DNA of 64,000 nucleotides from Paenibacillus sonchi (GTDB lineage Bacteria; Bacillota; Bacilli; Paenibacillales; Paenibacillaceae): positions 5,828,001-5,892,000 of the forward strand of contig NZ_CP068595.1 in NCBI RefSeq assembly GCF_016772475.1, in the 5' to 3' direction. Both the position numbers and the translations under genes were made by a program. Below the pieces are notes generated by a model. The model made no database searches. It saw only the letters and a list, made by a program, of their open reading frames with translations, and was not told where the DNA came from. Position 1 is the stretch's first letter; each line of letters starts with the position of its first letter. Shown here piece after piece: positions 7,853-16,462 of this stretch.

Positions 7853-9031
7853 TCAAATCGTCTGCCGTGGCGAGAATAATAACCCGGCCAGGCCGAACAA
7901 AATATATAAAATTCCCATTAGCAGAAAAACCCCGCCGCCCCAGCCGAATTGCAGGAGCAGGCCGCCGAGGCCCGGTCCGATAATACTGCCGATGCTATAG
8001 TGAAAAGAAGAAACTACATTGGCGGCAGGCAGCAGGTTACGCGGCAGGATATCTGCAGCATAGCTGAGCCCGAGCGAGAAAAAAGAGCCTACAAGCCCGC
8101 CGGCTGCCATGAGCAAGGCCAGGGTCCACAGGAACCGGTCTTCCGCCAGCGGCAGCAGCGCAAACGCCAAACCTCCGCCCACCCCGGAGACAATCAGAAT
8201 TTTCTTTCGGCCGTAGCGGTCGCTCCATATGCCTAACGGCATCTGCAGCAGCAGTCCTCCAATCCCTGCGAACGGCAGCAGCGCTGCGATCTCATTGGCG
8301 CTGAAGCCGATGCGCAGCCCGTATACCGGGAAGTTGCTGTTCAGGCTTGCTTCCATATACCCGTATAAAAGAGCCGGGATCAGCGCATACCATGCCAGAC
8401 TGTAGCTGCGGACGAACCGGCGGGCCTGGCCCTCCCCATGCTCTGCCTTGTCCGGACGGGAGCCCGGGAGCTTGAATAAAACGAGGAGCAGCACGAGAAG
8501 AAACAGCAGTGCAATGGCCGCAAAAGGCGCTGCCTGCCCGAACCGGAGCAGGCTTATGCCAAGCGGCCCTAGACTGAAGCCAAGCCCGTAAGACATTCCG
8601 TACAGGGAGAGATTGCGGCCACGGTGCGCGGCAGGCGTCATAAGAAGCACCCAGAGCTGGGCAGCATAATTGATGGCCGAATCCCCCGCGCCGACAAGCA
8701 GGCGCAGCAGAAACCAGGCTTTGACCCCAGGAAGCAGCGGAAATAAAATGAGAGACACCAGTACAAGGCTAATTCCGGCTGCGATTAATTTTTTAAAACC
8801 GATCCTGCTGAGAATCCGTTCCGCCACCAGCGTCATCGCAAAGGAGCCTACGTACAGCGCGGCGGCATTCATGCCGTTGAGCGAGGACGAGATCCCCTTT
8901 TGCTCCAGAAGAATGGATAATACCGGAAGCAGCAAGCCCTGGCTGAGCCCCGCGGCAATAATAACGGTAATCAGAATGAAGTAATTCAGTTTACTGCTCT
9001 GAGTCACAGTTGTAGCGGTACTGTCTGGCAC
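7853..9031 (-). CDS. Major facilitator superfamily transporter
   Basis: A 392-residue polytopic membrane protein with about 12 hydrophobic segments and the MFS loop motif GIWSDRYGRKK between the first helices of the second half. A charged cytoplasmic linker (SRPDKAEHGEGQARR) splits the two halves near residue 200. It resembles drug/sugar efflux-type proton antiporters, but no specific substrate can be read. The start is GTG with a perfect AGGAGG eight bases upstream. It stands alone and diverges from the ArsR-like gene, so that regulator could control it; this is inference. Confidence 0.85.
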   Translation of the reverse strand: MPDSTATTVTQSSKLNYFILITVIIAAGLSQGLLLPVLSILLEQKGISSSLNGMNAAALYVGSFAMTLVAERILSRIGFKKLIAAGISLVLVSLILFPLLPGVKAWFLLRLLVGAGDSAINYAAQLWVLLMTPAAHRGRNLSLYGMSYGLGFSLGPLGISLLRFGQAAPFAAIALLFLLVLLLVLFKLPGSRPDKAEHGEGQARRFVRSYSLAWYALIPALLYGYMEASLNSNFPVYGLRIGFSANEIAALLPFAGIGGLLLQMPLGIWSDRYGRKKILIVSGVGGGLAFALLPLAEDRFLWTLALLMAAGGLVGSFFSLGLSYAADILPRNLLPAANVVSSFHYSIGSIIGPGLGGLLLQFGWGGGVFLLMGILYILFGLAGLLFSPRQTI

Positions 9032-9167
9032 GGATGAATCCTCCTATGTATTTCTATGATTACGAAAACTTACGCCGCCCTGGCAAACACCGAACATTAT
9101 AGTGGACAACCTTCTTCAAAACAAGAGATAATATATAGAAGTGACCGATTTCCTGGGGTGCAAGCTC

Positions 9168-10084
9168 GTGAACTATAAATTAGAAATTGATGTATCGCCC
9201 GTATACGAACTGCTGGACAGTTTTATGTTATATGTAACCCGAAAATGGATCTCCAATCTGGACATCGGGCCCGATTGGATCCGCGATGTCGACAGCCGCA
9301 TCGCCCCGCAGCAGATTTCTGCGCTGCGCCAGGCTGCTGAATGGCCTTTTAGTGACTATGATGTGCTCTACGCCTGGGCATACAGCAGAGGCCCCGCTTC
9401 CAAAGTCACCCAATTCCTGGATGAGCTGGAGGCCTGTCCGCTGGAGGAATGCTTTGAGCGGACTGCACCTTTTTCGAATCGTTCACCCTGGAAGAATGCG
9501 CCCGGATCAAATACAGCTACACTCCGCTGCTGCGGCTGTGGTACGACCAGTATTTCCGCCATACGGAGCAAAGGATGCTGACGCTGATGATCGAAGACGC
9601 CTCGGAGAAAAAAATGCTGGAGAGCAAAATGGATATCGTCGCCCTTATTGAATATGCCTCCGGCGGCATGGTCATCGAGGATATTCCGGAGCTGGAGACC
9701 ATAGTACTGCTGCCCACCGTCCACAACCGTCCAATCAATACCTATTGCTTCTATAAAAAATTGATGCTGGTGCAATATCCTGTCGATGTGCCGCAGGACA
9801 GTGAAGATGAACCGCCTATCGTGCTGCTCCGCTTAACCAAGGCCCTCTCCGACCCGACCCGGCTGCGTATGCTGCGTTTTATCGCCCATGAGCCCAAGAC
9901 GATGTGGGAGATGCAGTCCGAGCTGAGCCAATCGAGGGAAATGCTGATGCACCATCTGCTCATCCTGCGCGTCGCCGGCCTGCTGCGGGTGCATTTGCGG
10001 GGTGAAGGCACGGAGCGCTACAGCATCAGGCCAGACGGCGCTTCGGAACTTCAGATGTTCCTGGAGTCCTATATTCGTATATAA
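9168..10084 (+). pseudogene. ArsR-family transcriptional regulator, frameshifted
   Basis: Two frames join into one protein of about 305 residues. The long N-terminal region (from GTG 9168, MNYKLEIDVSPVYELLD) has no obvious known domain. The C-terminal winged helix (KALSDPTRLRMLRFIAHEP, then SQSREMLMHHLLILRVAGLL) is ArsR-like. The break is at a five-T run (9470-9474); one more T gives a continuous reading FFESFTLEECARIKYSYTP into the second frame. The metal-binding cysteines of classical ArsR are absent, so the ligand is unknown. It is followed after 39 bp by a HAD phosphatase. Confidence 0.78.
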
Positions 10085-10123
10085 TAATGATTCAGATATA
10101 GATACTTATTAGGAGTGAGCGTT

Positions 10124-10876
10124 ATGAAATATTTGACACAGCAAGTGATTTTCGATCTTGATGACACCCTGGTGCATTGCAACAAATATTTTGACCTCAT
10201 TCTGGGGCAATATTTCGAGCTGATGTCCGAATGGTTTGGCGAGTATGGCGGGACAACCGCCGAATTCCGCAGCAAACAGGTAGAAATTGATGTGCAAACC
10301 GTAAGCACAAGCGGACTCGCCAGCGATAATTTTCCGAAATCCCTCATTGCGACGTACCGTTACTTTTGCATCAAATACAATCAACCTGCCGATCCTTCTC
10401 AGGAACAACAGCTGATGAAGCTCGGAATGAGCGTCTATGATCAGGAGGTTGAGGCCTACCCCGGCATGGTGGAGACACTGGACACTCTGAAGCAGGACGG
10501 ACATGCGCTGTACCTCTACACCGGCGGGGACGATACCATCCAGCAGCGCAAAATCGAACAAATGAAGCTGGATGTTTATTTTGATGACCGGATCTACATC
10601 CGCCAGCACAAAAATGTGGAGGCACTGGAGAATATCCTGAACACGCATAAATTTGACCGCAAAAACACATGGATGATCGGCAATTCCCTGCGTACGGATG
10701 TGCTTCCAGCCTTGACTGCGGGCATCAACAGCATCTACCTGAAGCAGCAAAATGAATGGCTCTACAACCTCATTGAGCTGCAGCGCGAGATGCAGCAGTC
10801 CGTCCAGACGATCACCTCCATCAGCGAGGTGCCGCCGGTCATCCGCTCTGCTGCCCTGTACAAAAATCACGGGTGA
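10124..10876 (+). CDS. HAD-superfamily hydrolase
   Basis: A 250-residue phosphatase-type protein. Motif I is IFDLDDTLVHC (nucleophile and acid Asp), motif II the Thr in LYLYTGGDD, and motif IV MIGNSLRTDVLPALTAG. The inserted cap between about residues 20 and 105 is helical, as in subclass I. The ATG at 10124 has AGGAG eight bases upstream; an in-frame GTG three codons earlier overlaps that site and is disfavoured. It probably shares a transcript with the regulator upstream. Substrate unknown. Confidence 0.85.
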   Translation: MKYLTQQVIFDLDDTLVHCNKYFDLILGQYFELMSEWFGEYGGTTAEFRSKQVEIDVQTVSTSGLASDNFPKSLIATYRYFCIKYNQPADPSQEQQLMKLGMSVYDQEVEAYPGMVETLDTLKQDGHALYLYTGGDDTIQQRKIEQMKLDVYFDDRIYIRQHKNVEALENILNTHKFDRKNTWMIGNSLRTDVLPALTAGINSIYLKQQNEWLYNLIELQREMQQSVQTITSISEVPPVIRSAALYKNHG

Positions 10877-10976
10877 TGCGCTTCTTCATGGCTTGTTACA
10901 AATGACATATTCAGCCTGCTGCGGGTGTGATTATACTTTATTGAGTAGATTTTCATATCACGCAGGAGGTCCGCGA

Positions 10977-11711
10977 ATGAACAAGAAAGCAAATCCCCAC
11001 ACCTCAGGAGGCAACAGGCGATTATTGCCGATGCTGCTCGGCGCCGTTGTCGTTCTGCTCATTGGAGTCCTTGTCTTTGTCACAACCAGAGGCACAGCCA
11101 GTGAAACTGCCGAACTCGACGATCTCCCGAACTACACGGATGTCAAAGGAACCATCGTTGTTGACGGCCTGAAATACGAGAAGCAGCCGCATCTGGGCAG
11201 TGAAAATGCCAAGGTGAAGGTCATCGAATTCGCTGATTTCAAATGCCCCGCCTGCAAAAAATGGACCGAAGCCTATCTGGATACCTTCATCAAGGATTAT
11301 GTGGATACCGGTAAAGTGCAGTTGTACTTCATGAATTTCGCCTTTCTCGACCGTGACTCCTATCTTGCCGCCAGTGCCGGTGAAGCCATCTACAAACAGA
11401 GCAATGAGAAGTTCTGGGAGTATTTGCATAAGCTGTACGAGAACCAAGGGGATGAGAGCAAAATATGGGCCACCCAGAAATTCATCCTGAGCTTCGTAAA
11501 AAAGAACATCGACGGTATTGATTACGCCAAGTTCGAGCAGGATCTTAAGAACCAGACCTATATGTATGATGTGAAGGAAGACTTCAAAATCGCCGGCTCC
11601 TATGGTGTAAACGGCACGCCTAAGTTCATGGTTGACGGCGTATTGCTCCCTGACTCCTCATATGAGGGGCTGACCGCTGCGATTGAAGCCGGGCTGGCTA
11701 AAGCCCGGTAG
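10977..11711 (+). CDS. Membrane-anchored DsbA/BdbD-like thiol-disulfide oxidoreductase
   Basis: A 244-residue protein with a short cytoplasmic start, one transmembrane helix (about residues 17-36) and an extracytoplasmic thioredoxin-fold domain. The redox motif is CPAC in FADFKCPACKKW, followed by the helical insertion typical of DsbA, and the cis-Pro loop is GVNGTPKFMVDG. It should form or reshuffle disulfides in exported proteins. An AGGAGGT site lies seven bases before the ATG; the open frame upstream overlaps the HAD gene and is not used. No BdbC-like membrane partner is seen nearby. Confidence 0.9.
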   Translation: MNKKANPHTSGGNRRLLPMLLGAVVVLLIGVLVFVTTRGTASETAELDDLPNYTDVKGTIVVDGLKYEKQPHLGSENAKVKVIEFADFKCPACKKWTEAYLDTFIKDYVDTGKVQLYFMNFAFLDRDSYLAASAGEAIYKQSNEKFWEYLHKLYENQGDESKIWATQKFILSFVKKNIDGIDYAKFEQDLKNQTYMYDVKEDFKIAGSYGVNGTPKFMVDGVLLPDSSYEGLTAAIEAGLAKAR

Positions 11712-11756
11712 CAGCCTGATCAGGACAAGTGAGTGTGTCAGATTATTCAAAAAGGG

Positions 11757-11806
11757 AAGAGGATGTGCCCGGCCTTCATATTGCTGGCCGGGCACATCCT
11801 CTTTTG
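11757..11806 (+). terminator. Strong intrinsic terminator
   Basis: An 18-bp nearly perfect stem (gaggatgtgcccggcc and its complement) with an 11-base loop and a short T-run, between the convergent DsbA-like and topoisomerase genes; it may serve both strands. Confidence 0.85.
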
Positions 11807-11858
11807 TCATGGCATCGGCAGCCTGCCCAGGACAAGATGGGGAGAGCTGAAGATACCT

Positions 11859-14147
11859 TTACTCGATGCCGAGCTGTCCGGTGTCGCTGCTCTTCAGCAC
11901 CAGCTTGCCCTCCAGCGGTGAGCCATCCTCCGCAGTGAGCTTCAGCTTGCCGGTCTTCCCCTTTTCGATCAGCGCCTTCACCTGGGCATCGGTAAGCGTC
12001 CGGCCATACGTTTCTTTCCAGATGACGAATTTGCAGCCTTCCTTGTAATGAGAGCAGCCATAACCTTTGCGGCCCATAAAAATCATGCCGCCGCAGCCCG
12101 GACGCGGGCAGACCCCAATGATTTTGGGTCCGGCATCCGCTGCACTTCCGGCTGTAGCCTGCCTGCTGCGGGCAGGCTTCACGGCAGCCGTCTTCCCCTC
12201 TTCCCCGCTGCGCTTCCCCGGCGCCGCTTTTCCGGCCGGCTTGCTGGAACCAGCGGTACTCCGGCCCTTGGCTCCGCCGCGGAGCGAAGGCGTCTCTCCT
12301 TCGAAGGAGGTTCTGTCCGCCCTCGACTGCACGCGGACCTTATCCACAATCATAGAAGCGAAGCGTTTCACATTCGCCATGAACTGGCTGTCTGCCGCTG
12401 TTCCTCTGGCGATTTCATTCAGGCGCCGCTCCCACTGCCCGGTCATTTCCGGCGAGGTCAGCAGCTCGACGCCGGCACCGCGGATCAATTCAATCGCCGT
12501 GCGGCCCTTTTGGGTAATGGCTATTTTTTTACCCTGCATCTCCACATAACCGACATTCTTCAGCCGTTCAATGGTTGCCGCCCGGGTAGCCGGCGTGCCC
12601 AGCCCTGAATCCTTCATGGCATCGCGCAGCTCTTCATCTTCAATCTGCTTGCCGGCACTCTCCATGGCTTTCAAGAGGGTACCCTCGGTATAATGCTTGG
12701 GCGGCTGGGTGTCCTTTTCTTTGACCACGGCATCGCTGCAGAGCACACCGGCATTCGGATCTATGGAGAACGGCTCATTGACCTCAATTTCCTCTTCTTC
12801 GTCTTCCTCCTTGCCTTTGCCTTTGGCGGGCTTCTTATCCTTCTTCTGATCGGCGTAGATGACCTTCCAGCCCAGACTCAGAAGTTCCTTGACCGTTGTC
12901 TTGAAATTTTCGCCTTCCACCTCAGTAATGACTGTATGCACCTTATACTCAGCAGCCGGATAGAACTGTGAGAGAAACCGGCGGACAATCAGATCATAGA
13001 GCTTGGCCTCATCGGCGCTCAGTCCGGAAGCCTTGCGGTTCGTCGGCAGGATGGCATGGTGATCCTCAACCTTAGAGGGGTTGCAGATGAATTTGTTTCC
13101 TTTGTGCACCAGATTCCGGTTCGCCCCTTTGACCCACTCGTCATAGGTTGTCCCCTGAAGCGCAGAGAGCGTTTTATGCATTTCCGGAATATTCTGTTCG
13201 GTGACATAGTTCGAGTTGGTACGCGGATAAGAAATCACCTTATGCTTCTCGTAAAGGGCCTGGGCGAGATCAAGCGTTTTTTTAGCCGAAAAAGCATATT
13301 TGCCGTTTGCTTCCCGCTGCAGCAGCGTCAAGTCATACAGCTTGTTCGGATATTCCTTGGTCTCCTTCACCTCATAGGATGCGATCCTGGCCGGCTTGCC
13401 CTTGACCTTGGCCGCGAGCGCTTCAGCCTTGGCTCCGTCGGTCATCCGCTCCCCCTGCCACATCCCTTTGTACACCACTTCATTCTGGGTAAAATGCCCT
13501 TCAACTTCAAAAAATTTCAGCGATGAGAAGGCTTCAATCGTCTTCTGCCGGTCATAGATCAGCGCAAGCACAGGGGTCTGCACCCGGCCTACCGAGAGCA
13601 GCACATTATGCTTGGTTGTGAACGCACGCGAGCCATTCATCCCAATCAGCCAATCCGCCTCACTGCGCGCCTTGGCGGCCTTGGTCAAATTCTCATATTC
13701 CGAGCCGTCCTTCAGCTCCTGAAACCCTTTGCGGATGGTTTCCGGCGTCAGGTCGGAGATCCACAGGCGCTTCACAGGCTGGCTGAGCTTCAGATGCCGC
13801 TGAATCAGCGAAAAGATATGCTGCCCCTCACGCCCGGCATCACAGGAATTCACCAGCAGATCGCTGCGTTTCGCCAGCTCGCCGATCACCTTCAGCTGAT
13901 CCAGCGTACGCGCATTCGGCACCAGCTTGAACTCCTCGGGAATGATCGGCAGGTCGTTAATGTTCCATTTTTTGTACTTTGAATCATATGCTTCCGGTTC
14001 GGCCAGACCGATCAGATGACCGATGGCCCAGGTAATAATATACTGCTCGCCTTCCAGATAAGAACGGTAGTTTTTGGCCTTCGGTTCTATTGCGGCGGCG
14101 ATATTCCGCCCCATATCCGGTTTCTCCGCAATAATAAGTGTCTTCAA
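11859..14147 (-). CDS. topB: Type IA DNA topoisomerase, topoisomerase III type
   Basis: A 762-residue enzyme that passes DNA single strands and decatenates replication or recombination intermediates. Seen in order: N-terminal Toprim start TLIIAEKPDMGRNIA, the Toprim segment CDAGREGQHIFSL, the SVGRVQTPVL segment, the catalytic Tyr in ISYPRTNSNYV (about residue 310), the SGLGTPATRAATIERL segment, a basic Ser/Ala/Lys-rich linker (about 610-690), and a C-terminal zinc finger CPRPGCGG...CSHYKEGC. The usual Toprim GREGE reads GREGQ here. The start is TTG with AAGGAGCG upstream. It is somewhat longer than B. subtilis TopB because of the linker. Confidence 0.9.
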   Translation of the reverse strand: MKTLIIAEKPDMGRNIAAAIEPKAKNYRSYLEGEQYIITWAIGHLIGLAEPEAYDSKYKKWNINDLPIIPEEFKLVPNARTLDQLKVIGELAKRSDLLVNSCDAGREGQHIFSLIQRHLKLSQPVKRLWISDLTPETIRKGFQELKDGSEYENLTKAAKARSEADWLIGMNGSRAFTTKHNVLLSVGRVQTPVLALIYDRQKTIEAFSSLKFFEVEGHFTQNEVVYKGMWQGERMTDGAKAEALAAKVKGKPARIASYEVKETKEYPNKLYDLTLLQREANGKYAFSAKKTLDLAQALYEKHKVISYPRTNSNYVTEQNIPEMHKTLSALQGTTYDEWVKGANRNLVHKGNKFICNPSKVEDHHAILPTNRKASGLSADEAKLYDLIVRRFLSQFYPAAEYKVHTVITEVEGENFKTTVKELLSLGWKVIYADQKKDKKPAKGKGKEEDEEEEIEVNEPFSIDPNAGVLCSDAVVKEKDTQPPKHYTEGTLLKAMESAGKQIEDEELRDAMKDSGLGTPATRAATIERLKNVGYVEMQGKKIAITQKGRTAIELIRGAGVELLTSPEMTGQWERRLNEIARGTAADSQFMANVKRFASMIVDKVRVQSRADRTSFEGETPSLRGGAKGRSTAGSSKPAGKAAPGKRSGEEGKTAAVKPARSRQATAGSAADAGPKIIGVCPRPGCGGMIFMGRKGYGCSHYKEGCKFVIWKETYGRTLTDAQVKALIEKGKTGKLKLTAEDGSPLEGKLVLKSSDTGQLGIE

Positions 14148-14248
14148 AAAGTATCGCTCCTTAGCCTCAATCTTCCAAAATACGTCCAGTAGTCTATTAT
14201 ACCATCAACTCCGCCGCTTTTTAACGTATTCCCGGAAACTTTAACCCC

Positions 14249-15958
14249 TCAGCGGTTCCGACCGGCAGTAACCCGCGATACCGCTTCTGCTATGTCAATG
14301 ACCTCTTTGCTGTTCGATCTCCGGTCCATAAATTCCACCTTTCCTTCGGCCGCAGCCTTGCCCACAACAATGGTTACGGGTATCCCCATGAGGATCGAGT
14401 CTTTGAACTTCACGCCTGCGCGTTCATCCCTGTCGTCAAGCAAGACTTCAATCCCAAGCTGGGCAAGCTGTTCATACAGAGCTTCCGCAGCCGCTGTCTG
14501 CACCTCGTCTTGGACGGACATCAGCAGGATATGAACCCGGTAAGGTGCCAATGCCGCAGGCCAGATAAGCCCCTGCCCATCGTTGTTCTGCTCAGCCACT
14601 GCAGCCAGCAGCCGCGAAATTCCGATACCGTAGCAGCCCATTATCATCGGTTTGCTCCGGCCGTTGGCATCCAAAACCGAAGCCCCAAGCTTCTCGCTGT
14701 ATTTCGTCCCCAGCTTGAAAATATGCCCGATCTCAATCCCCTGTTGAAAATGCAGGACACCTTTTCCGCATACAGGACAGGTCTCCCCTTCCTCTGCTGT
14801 GCGGAAATCCGCCACGTGTTCCAGAGCGAAATCCCGGCCAGGCACGACATCCCTCAGGTGGAAATCCCGTTCTCCGGCTCCGGTAATCCCGGAAGTCATT
14901 GCAGCCACCGCCCGGTCAACCAGCAAAGTCACAGGAAGTCCTACCGGCCCGACATAACCGCTCTCAACAAAGGCCGCCGCCTGTACCGTCTCCGAATCCG
15001 CCAGAGCAATCTCGCTGGCTCCGATATAGTTCCGGACCTTGACCTCGTTCACCTCATGATCCCCGCGAACGAGCACGGCAAAGGTTTTGCCGCCGCCCTG
15101 ATAGATCAGTGTCTTCATCACCTGATCCGGTGCGATCTGCAGCTCCTGCTCCAGTTGATCAATCGTTCGGAGGCCAGGGGTGTGGAATTTCTCAGCACCA
15201 GGCTGATTGCTGACGTTCCGCTGCACCGCCTCCGCCTCTGTATGGACTTCAGCCTGCTCCAGGTTAGCGGCATAATCGCAAGCCGGACATACCGCAATCG
15301 TATCCTCGCCTATGCCCGATATAGCCATGAACTCATGGGTTTCCCCTTGCCCGCCTATCGCCCCGGCATCGGCGTGCACAGCCCGGTAGACAAGACCGCA
15401 GCGTTCAAAAATCCGCTGATACGCCTTGTACATTCTGCTATACGTGTCATCCAGCCCTTCCCAGCCGGTATCAAAAGAGTAAGCGTCTTTCATCAGGAAC
15501 TCTCTGCCCCGCATCAACCCGGAACGGGGACGGCGCTCATCGCGGAATTTGGTCCCGATCTGGTAGACGGTAATTGGCAATTTCCGGTACGAGCTGACTT
15601 CCCCCATTAGCGAAGTAATTACCTCTTCATGTGTCGGCCCCAGCACAAATTCACGGTCATGACGGTCGCTCAGCTTCATAAGCTCCTTGCCGTAGACCTC
15701 ATAACGTTCTGACTCCTTCCACAGCTCTGCAGGCTGCATCGAAGGCATCAGCAGTTCCTGCGCACCGGCTGCATCCATTTCCTCCCGCACGATAGCCTCA
15801 ATCTTGCGCAGCACCCTCCGCCCCAGGGGCAGATAAGTATAAATTCCGGCTGCCAGCTGGCGGATATAACCGGCACGCAGCAGCAGCTGGTGGTTAACAG
15901 TCTCCGCCTCCGCAGGCGCTTCCCGCAGGGTGGTTGCTAACAAATGACTTTGGCGCAT
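14249..15958 (-). CDS. proS: Prolyl-tRNA synthetase
   Basis: About 569 residues; charges tRNA-Pro with proline. Class II motifs are visible: motif 2 KFRDERRPRSGLMRGREFLMKDAYSF and motif 3 GCYGIGISRLLAA. Between them (about residues 225-395) lies the YbaK-like editing insertion that hydrolyses mischarged Ala-tRNA-Pro, as in bacterial-type ProRS. An anticodon-binding domain ends the protein. The ATG at 15958 (MRQSHLLATTLRE) matches the usual ProS N-terminus and has GAGAGG nine bases upstream; two earlier in-frame starts lie too close to that site. Expression should depend on the T-box leader just upstream. Confidence 0.95.
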   Translation of the reverse strand: MRQSHLLATTLREAPAEAETVNHQLLLRAGYIRQLAAGIYTYLPLGRRVLRKIEAIVREEMDAAGAQELLMPSMQPAELWKESERYEVYGKELMKLSDRHDREFVLGPTHEEVITSLMGEVSSYRKLPITVYQIGTKFRDERRPRSGLMRGREFLMKDAYSFDTGWEGLDDTYSRMYKAYQRIFERCGLVYRAVHADAGAIGGQGETHEFMAISGIGEDTIAVCPACDYAANLEQAEVHTEAEAVQRNVSNQPGAEKFHTPGLRTIDQLEQELQIAPDQVMKTLIYQGGGKTFAVLVRGDHEVNEVKVRNYIGASEIALADSETVQAAAFVESGYVGPVGLPVTLLVDRAVAAMTSGITGAGERDFHLRDVVPGRDFALEHVADFRTAEEGETCPVCGKGVLHFQQGIEIGHIFKLGTKYSEKLGASVLDANGRSKPMIMGCYGIGISRLLAAVAEQNNDGQGLIWPAALAPYRVHILLMSVQDEVQTAAAEALYEQLAQLGIEVLLDDRDERAGVKFKDSILMGIPVTIVVGKAAAEGKVEFMDRRSNSKEVIDIAEAVSRVTAGRNR

Positions 15959-16013
15959 ATTCATCAACCTCTCTTAAGTAAATTCAAGTGAAAGACAGTG
16001 CCTGGAATGAACA

Positions 16014-16256
16014 CAAAAAAAGACACATCCGTCAGGGACGAATGCGCCGTGATACCACCCTGTTTCAACCGCCGCACCAAACCCGGCAGTCCTCCATTCG
16101 GATAACGGCCGATTCCGGCAGCACGTAATGCTGCAGCTTCCAAGGCAGGATATGCTTCTCTCGTTCTGTGAGGGACCTTTCAGCCGGTGAATCCCTTCTC
16201 TGTACTAACGATCCTTGAAACATAGATCCTCGGTCAATGCTGTTCGGTATAAATCG
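16014..16256 (-). promoter_or_regulatory. T-box leader of proS
   Basis: Transcribed on the minus strand. It contains the conserved T-box AGGGTGGTATCACGGC (16046-16061), which pairs with the acceptor end of uncharged tRNA. A terminator stem follows, gcgcattcgtc against gacggatgtgtc, ending in seven T (16014-16047). Upstream is a long stem I with an AGTA element and a GGGA/TCCC apical stem. A CCT triplet (plus-strand 16147-16149), between arms CAAGG and CCTTG, is in a plausible specifier position and encodes Pro. The 15959-16462 gap holds this leader, its promoter and upstream DNA of the chemoreceptor. Confidence 0.88.
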
Positions 16257-16263
16257 TGTTTTT

Positions 16264-16292
16264 AATCTATACGATTTTCGGGGCGGCGTCAA
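16264..16292 (-). promoter_or_regulatory. Promoter of the T-box/proS transcript
   Basis: Minus-strand TTGACG (16287-16292) and TAGATT (16264-16269) are 17 bp apart, placing transcription start at the 5' end of stem I. An alternative -10, TATAGA, would give a 15-bp spacer. Confidence 0.45.
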
Positions 16293-16462
16293 GCTTCAAC
16301 AGTTTTTACAAAAAGCAATGCACAAATTAAATAATTCTCATCTAGCGCATTAGATATGAAATTATTGTGTCAATCAACCGAATATATCAATAGAGTTTAT
16401 CAAAGAAAGGCTGCGAAGAGATTGAGCGATCATTTCTCCGTATCCAAAGGGGAGACACTACT

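Noticed and set aside
14510..15610. 366-codon open frame on the plus strand
   Set aside because: Antisense to proS, with no recognisable protein features.
16330..16440. Possible SigD-type promoter before the chemoreceptor
   Set aside because: The candidate elements deviate too far from TAAA-N15-GCCGATAT to claim.
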